Part shown: piece by piece, positions 60,468-64,000 of the stretch
How the letters are laid out: each line of letters opens with the position of its first letter
Position numbering within the stretch: the first letter of the stretch is position 1
NCBI RefSeq assembly: GCF_914271485.1
Contig: NZ_CAJZAG010000001.1
Location: 1-64,000 of the forward strand
From: Cupriavidus pampae
Lineage (GTDB): Bacteria > Pseudomonadota > Gammaproteobacteria > Burkholderiales > Burkholderiaceae
Direction of reading: 5' to 3'
Length of the DNA: 64,000 nucleotides
Made by a program: the position numbers and the translations under genes
Notes under the pieces: model-generated
Told to the model about the DNA's origin: nothing
Seen by the model: the letters and a program-made list of their open reading frames with translations, nothing else
Databases searched by the model: none

Positions 60468-61388
60468 TCAGGCATTGCCGGGGCGGAACGGCTTGCCCAG
60501 CGAGGCCGGCATATTGAGGCGGATCCAGGCCGGATTGCGCGAAATCAGCGCCAGCACGACGATGGTCGCGGCGTACGGCAGCATCGACAGGAACTGCGGT
60601 GCCACCGCGATGCCGATGCCCTGCAGGTAGAACTGCAGAATCGTCACGCCGCCGAACAGCCATGCGCCGATCAGCACGCGGCCCGGGCGCCAGGTGGCAA
60701 ACGTCGTCAGCGCCAGCGCGATCCAGCCGCGCCCCGCGACGAGGTTTTCCACCCACATCGGCGTGTAGACCAGCGACAGGTACGCGCCCGCCAGTCCGCA
60801 GCACGCGCCCCCGAACAGCAACGCGCCGAAGCGGATCCAGCGCACCGGATAGCCGAGCGCATGCGCGGACTCCGGCGACTCGCCGATCGCGCGCAGCGTC
60901 AGGCCCGCGCGCGTGCGGAACAGGAACCACGTGATGGCGCCGCACAACAGCAGGCTGAAGTACACCATCCAGTGATGCTGGAAAAACGCGGGGCCGATAA
61001 ACGGTAGATCGGCGAGGCCCGGCACGGCCTTGGCCTGCGCGGGCATCGCATAGCCGACGAAGCGCTGGGCCATGAAGGCGGAAAGGCCGGTGCCGAAGAT
61101 CGACAGCGCCAGGCCGGTGGCCACCTGGTTGGTGGCCAGCACGAGCGCGAGCCACGAGAACAGCGTGGCCATCAGCATGCCGGCACCCGCGCCGGCGACA
61201 AAGCCGAGCAATGGCGACTGCGTCTGGTAGCCGACCATAAAGCCGAATGCGGCGGCCACCAGCATCATGCCCTCGGCGCCGAGGTTGAGCACGCCGGCGC
61301 GTTCGTTGACGAGCAGGCCCAGTGCCGCAAGCAGCAGTGGGGTACCGGCATTGATCGCGGTGGCGATCAGGGGAGCGAGTTGTTCCAT
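60468..61388 (-). CDS. ABC transporter permease, BMP/nucleoside type (second subunit)
   Basis: Branched-chain-type permease, 306 residues with eight to ten hydrophobic segments, starting [43 protein letters not shown], the signature of the NupQ/YufQ-like subunit. [29 protein letters not shown] is the cytoplasmic loop for the ATPase. It lies 17 bases after the first permease. Confidence 0.93.
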   Translation of the reverse strand: MEQLAPLIATAINAGTPLLLAALGLLVNERAGVLNLGAEGMMLVAAAFGFMVGYQTQSPLLGFVAGAGAGMLMATLFSWLALVLATNQVATGLALSIFGTGLSAFMAQRFVGYAMPAQAKAVPGLADLPFIGPAFFQHHWMVYFSLLLCGAITWFLFRTRAGLTLRAIGESPESAHALGYPVRWIRFGALLFGGACCGLAGAYLSLVYTPMWVENLVAGRGWIALALTTFATWRPGRVLIGAWLFGGVTILQFYLQGIGIAVAPQFLSMLPYAATIVVLALISRNPAWIRLNMPASLGKPFRPGNA

Positions 61389-61405
61389 AGCGATTGCGGG
61401 CTCTT

Positions 61406-62500
61406 TCAGGCAGTCCTGGCGCGCCAGCGCAGGCGGTTGTCGATCAGCGTGTCGCACGCCAGCAGGAAGAACAGCAGCATGCCCTGGAACACCCAGCCGA
61501 GCGCGGAGGGCAGGCCCAGGCGCGACTGCGCCATCTCGCCGCCGATATAGAACAGCGACATCACGATACCGCCGAACACGGTGCCCACCGGATGCAGTCG
61601 CCCGACGAACGCGACGATGATGGCGGTGAACCCATAGCCGGGCGAAATCGACGGCAGCAACTGGCCGATCGGTCCGGTCACCTCGAACGCGCCCGCGAGG
61701 CCGGCAGTGGCGCCCGAGATCAGCAGCGCGCTCCACAGCGACCCGCGCGCGGAAAAGCCCGCGTAGCGCGCCGCCGCCGGTGCGGTGCCGCCCACCTGCA
61801 GGCGATAGCCCGCAAAGCTGCGGAACACGAACACCGTCATGATCGCCACCAGCACCAGCATGACCACAAAGCCCGCATGCAGGCGCGAGCCCGACAGCAG
61901 ATTCGGCAGCAGGAACTCGGGCGAAAACACTTTCGACTGTGGGAAGTTCATGCCCTGCGGATCCTTGAGCGGGCCGTTGACGACCCACAGGATCAGTTGC
62001 TGCGCGATATACGTCAGCATCAGCGAGACCAGGATCTCGTTGGCGTTGAAGCGGTCGCGCAGCAGCGCGGTGATCGCGGCCCACAGCATGCCACCGGCCA
62101 TGCCGGCCAGTGAGGCCATCACCAGCACCGGCACGCCGCCGATGGTGTGACCGGGCACGTCGAAATACAGCACTGTGGCGCCGGCGAAGATGCCGCCCAG
62201 GATCAGTTGGCCATCCGCGCCGATGTTCCACACATTGGCGCGATAGCAGACCGCGAGGCCGAGCGCGCACAGCACGAGCGGCACGGTCTTCAGCAGGACT
62301 TCGCCGATCGCGCGCTTGTCGCGCAGCGGATCGACGAGGAACACCTTGAGCGCGCTCACCGGATCCTTGCCGAGCGCAACGAACAGCAATGCGCCAAACA
62401 GCAACGTCAGCGCGAGTGCGATGATGGGCGAGGCATAGGCCATCGCGCGCGACGGGGCGCCACGCGGCGCCAGCGTCAGCAGTGGGCGGAAATCAGCCAT
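61406..62500 (-). CDS. ABC transporter permease, BMP/nucleoside type (first subunit)
   Basis: 364-residue permease of the NupP/YufP type, with LVLCALGLAVCYRANVWNIGADGQLILGGIFAG (conserved N-I-G-x-x-G-Q) and GFTAIIVAFVGRLHPVGTVFGGIVMSLFYIGGEMAQ. It overlaps the ATPase gene by 8 bases, so the two are probably translationally coupled. Confidence 0.93.
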   Translation of the reverse strand: MADFRPLLTLAPRGAPSRAMAYASPIIALALTLLFGALLFVALGKDPVSALKVFLVDPLRDKRAIGEVLLKTVPLVLCALGLAVCYRANVWNIGADGQLILGGIFAGATVLYFDVPGHTIGGVPVLVMASLAGMAGGMLWAAITALLRDRFNANEILVSLMLTYIAQQLILWVVNGPLKDPQGMNFPQSKVFSPEFLLPNLLSGSRLHAGFVVMLVLVAIMTVFVFRSFAGYRLQVGGTAPAAARYAGFSARGSLWSALLISGATAGLAGAFEVTGPIGQLLPSISPGYGFTAIIVAFVGRLHPVGTVFGGIVMSLFYIGGEMAQSRLGLPSALGWVFQGMLLFFLLACDTLIDNRLRWRARTA

Positions 62501-64000
62501 GGCTCACCTCCGCGTCGGTCTTGTCGCGTTCGGTGGCGGGACCGCCGTGCCAGAGTCCGCTCATCCACAGGCCCACCTGCTCGCGCGTGGCGGTCTCCAC
62601 AGGAATCGATGGCGACAGGTGTCCCTTGGCGATGACGTGCAGCCTGTCGCAGATCGCGAACAGCTCGTCGAGCTCTTCGGACACGACCAGCACCGCGCAG
62701 CCGGTGGCCTTGAGCGCGAGCATTTCGTTATGGATCTGCGCGGCGGCGCCCACATCGACGCCCCACGTCGGCTGCGCGACGATCAGTACCTTCGGGCCCG
62801 AGGCGATCTCGCGGCCCACGATGAACTTCTGCAGATTGCCTCCGGACAGGCTGCGCGCGAGCGCGGCGGGGCCGTTGGCCTTCACGCGAAAGCGCTGGAT
62901 CACGGTGGCCGCGAGTCCCGCGGCGGCCGTCGGCGAAATCAGGCCCGCGCGCACGAACGGCGGGGTCTGGTGCGAGAGCAACGTATTGGCGGCCAGACTC
63001 ATGCCGGGTACCGCGCCGCGCCCCAGCCGTTCCTCGGGTACGAAGGCCAGGCCAGCGCGGCGGCGTGCACGCGCATCGAGCTTGCCCACCGGGCGTCCGT
63101 CGATCCGCACCGCGCCACCCGCGTCACCAGTGGAACGCCCATCTTCTCCGGACAACGCCGCCAGCAGTTCCTGCTGGCCGTTGCCCGACACCCCGGCAAT
63201 GCCGACGATCTCGCCGCCATGCACGTCCAGCGCGATGCGTTCCAGCGTGGTGCCGAACGCATGCGCGCGCGGCAGCGACAGCTCGCGCACGGACAGGCGC
63301 AGCGGTCCACGCTCGGCGGCCACGCGCGATTCGCGCGGCGGCTCGCCACCGATCATCAGGCGCGAGAGGGAGGCCGCGCTTTCCTCGCGTGGGTCGCACA
63401 CGCCGGTCACGCGGCCCATGCGCATGACCGTGGCGCGATGGCACAGCGCGCGAATCTCGTCGAGCTTGTGGCTGATGTAGAGAATGCTGGTGCCTTCGGC
63501 CGCGAGCTGCCGCAGCGTGACGAACAGCGTCTCCACCGCTTGCGGCGTCAGCACCGAAGTCGGCTCGTCGAGGATCAGCAGTTGCGGATTGGCCAGCAGC
63601 GCGCGCACGATCTCCACGCGCTGCCGCTCGCCCACGGACAGCGTATGTACATGACGGTGGGGCTCGAGCGGCAGGCCATAGCGCTCGGCCGTGGTGCGGA
63701 TGCGCGCGGCCAGCTGTTTCATGTTGCCCGCGTCCTTCGGCGGCAGGCCGAGCGCGATGTTCTCGGCGACGGTCAGCGTGTCGAACAGCGAGAAATGCTG
63801 GAACACCATCGCGATGCCCAGGTTGCGCGCATCGTGCGGACTGGCGATCGACACCGGCGCCCCGTTGAAGTGCACCTCGCCGGCATCGGGTCGCACCGCG
63901 CCGAAGATGATCTTCATGAGGGTCGATTTGCCGGCGCCGTTTTCGCCGAGCACGGCATGGATTTCGCCGGGCGCGACGGACAGGCTCACGTCGTCGTTGG
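62493..64000 (-). CDS. ABC transporter double ATP-binding protein, BMP/nucleoside type (5' end beyond window)
   Basis: Tandem ABC ATPase of the sugar/nucleoside (RbsA/NupO-like) type, cut at the right edge. The reading frame is open to base 64000 and the visible start NDDVSLSVAPGEIHAVLGENGAGKSTLMKI clearly lacks the first 20-30 residues, so the GTG at 63989 is not the true start. The first cassette has Walker A GENGAGKST, LSVGERQRVEIVRALL and LLILDEPTSVLTP. The second has a degenerate P-loop (GVSGNGQQELL) and LSGGNLQKFIVGREI, as expected for the family. Confidence 0.93.
   Translation of the reverse strand, partial: NDDVSLSVAPGEIHAVLGENGAGKSTLMKIIFGAVRPDAGEVHFNGAPVSIASPHDARNLGIAMVFQHFSLFDTLTVAENIALGLPPKDAGNMKQLAARIRTTAERYGLPLEPHRHVHTLSVGERQRVEIVRALLANPQLLILDEPTSVLTPQAVETLFVTLRQLAAEGTSILYISHKLDEIRALCHRATVMRMGRVTGVCDPREESAASLSRLMIGGEPPRESRVAAERGPLRLSVRELSLPRAHAFGTTLERIALDVHGGEIVGIAGVSGNGQQELLAALSGEDGRSTGDAGGAVRIDGRPVGKLDARARRRAGLAFVPEERLGRGAVPGMSLAANTLLSHQTPPFVRAGLISPTAAAGLAATVIQRFRVKANGPAALARSLSGGNLQKFIVGREIASGPKVLIVAQPTWGVDVGAAAQIHNEMLALKATGCAVLVVSEELDELFAICDRLHVIAKGHLSPSIPVETATREQVGLWMSGLWHGGPATERDKTDAEVSHG

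Overview
The window is chromosomal DNA of a high-GC betaproteobacterium. It is most likely a Cupriavidus or close relative (Burkholderiaceae), judged from strong GC bias at third codon positions, Burkholderia-type porin and Bug/TctC proteins, and the order yebC-purD-hemF-nadD-rsfS-rlmH-maf-rng. About 64 protein genes are supported, densely packed. No tRNA, rRNA, insertion sequence, prophage or CRISPR array was seen. The first about 60 bases are an extreme G/C homopolymer stretch. The last gene runs off the right edge.

Layout. 1-6.5 kb holds an orphan branched-chain amino-acid-type binding protein, a small ComEA-like secreted protein, a uracil permease (uraA), cysM, mltB and a histone-deacetylase-like amidohydrolase. 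6.6-9.3 kb is a metNIQ methionine importer whose start codon lies directly behind a terminator-like hairpin. 9.4-13.1 kb is etfBA plus an acyl-CoA dehydrogenase. 13.1-15.1 kb is dadA with a divergent Lrp regulator. 15.1-16.3 kb is a radical SAM protein behind a textbook LexA box. 17.7-20.1 kb is the rpsP-rimM-trmD-rplS ribosomal operon. 20.1-29.9 kb holds a NUDIX CoA pyrophosphatase, trhO, dnaE, two glycosyltransferases whose ends overlap convergently, msbA and an AhpD-like protein.

30.5-43.8 kb is a complete carbon-phosphorus lyase (phosphonate) locus in three transcription units. phnGHIJKLM runs leftward. phnF, a second phnM-like gene, a DUF1045 2H-phosphoesterase and phnN run rightward. 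phnC-phnD-phnE plus a PhnZ-like HD-domain oxygenase run leftward. Two good Pho-box-like direct repeats, PhnF-operator-like motifs, internal hairpins and 11-12 bp iterated repeats decorate it. There is no phnP in the window, which makes the DUF1045 protein a candidate for the cyclic-phosphate hydrolysis step. The PhnZ-like oxygenase has no PhnY partner in the window, although all the residues expected for a PhnZ active site are present. This locus is the most interesting part of the window.

43.8-51.4 kb is the housekeeping cluster yebC-purD-hemF-nadD-rsfS-rlmH-maf-rng, read leftward; its RsfS carries a long histone-H1-like tail. 51.5-59.2 kb holds a HerA-like ATPase, a porin behind an unusually AT-rich leader, upp, a Bug-family binding protein, an EamA exporter, an atypical SDR lacking the YxxxK motif, mgsA and a DUF1232 protein. 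59.2-64 kb is a BMP-family (probably nucleoside) ABC importer: lipoprotein, two permeases and the 5'-truncated double ATPase.

Terminator-like hairpins recur between a likely promoter and a start codon (metN, hemF) or just before a ribosome binding site (acyl-CoA dehydrogenase). These are candidates for transcription attenuation.
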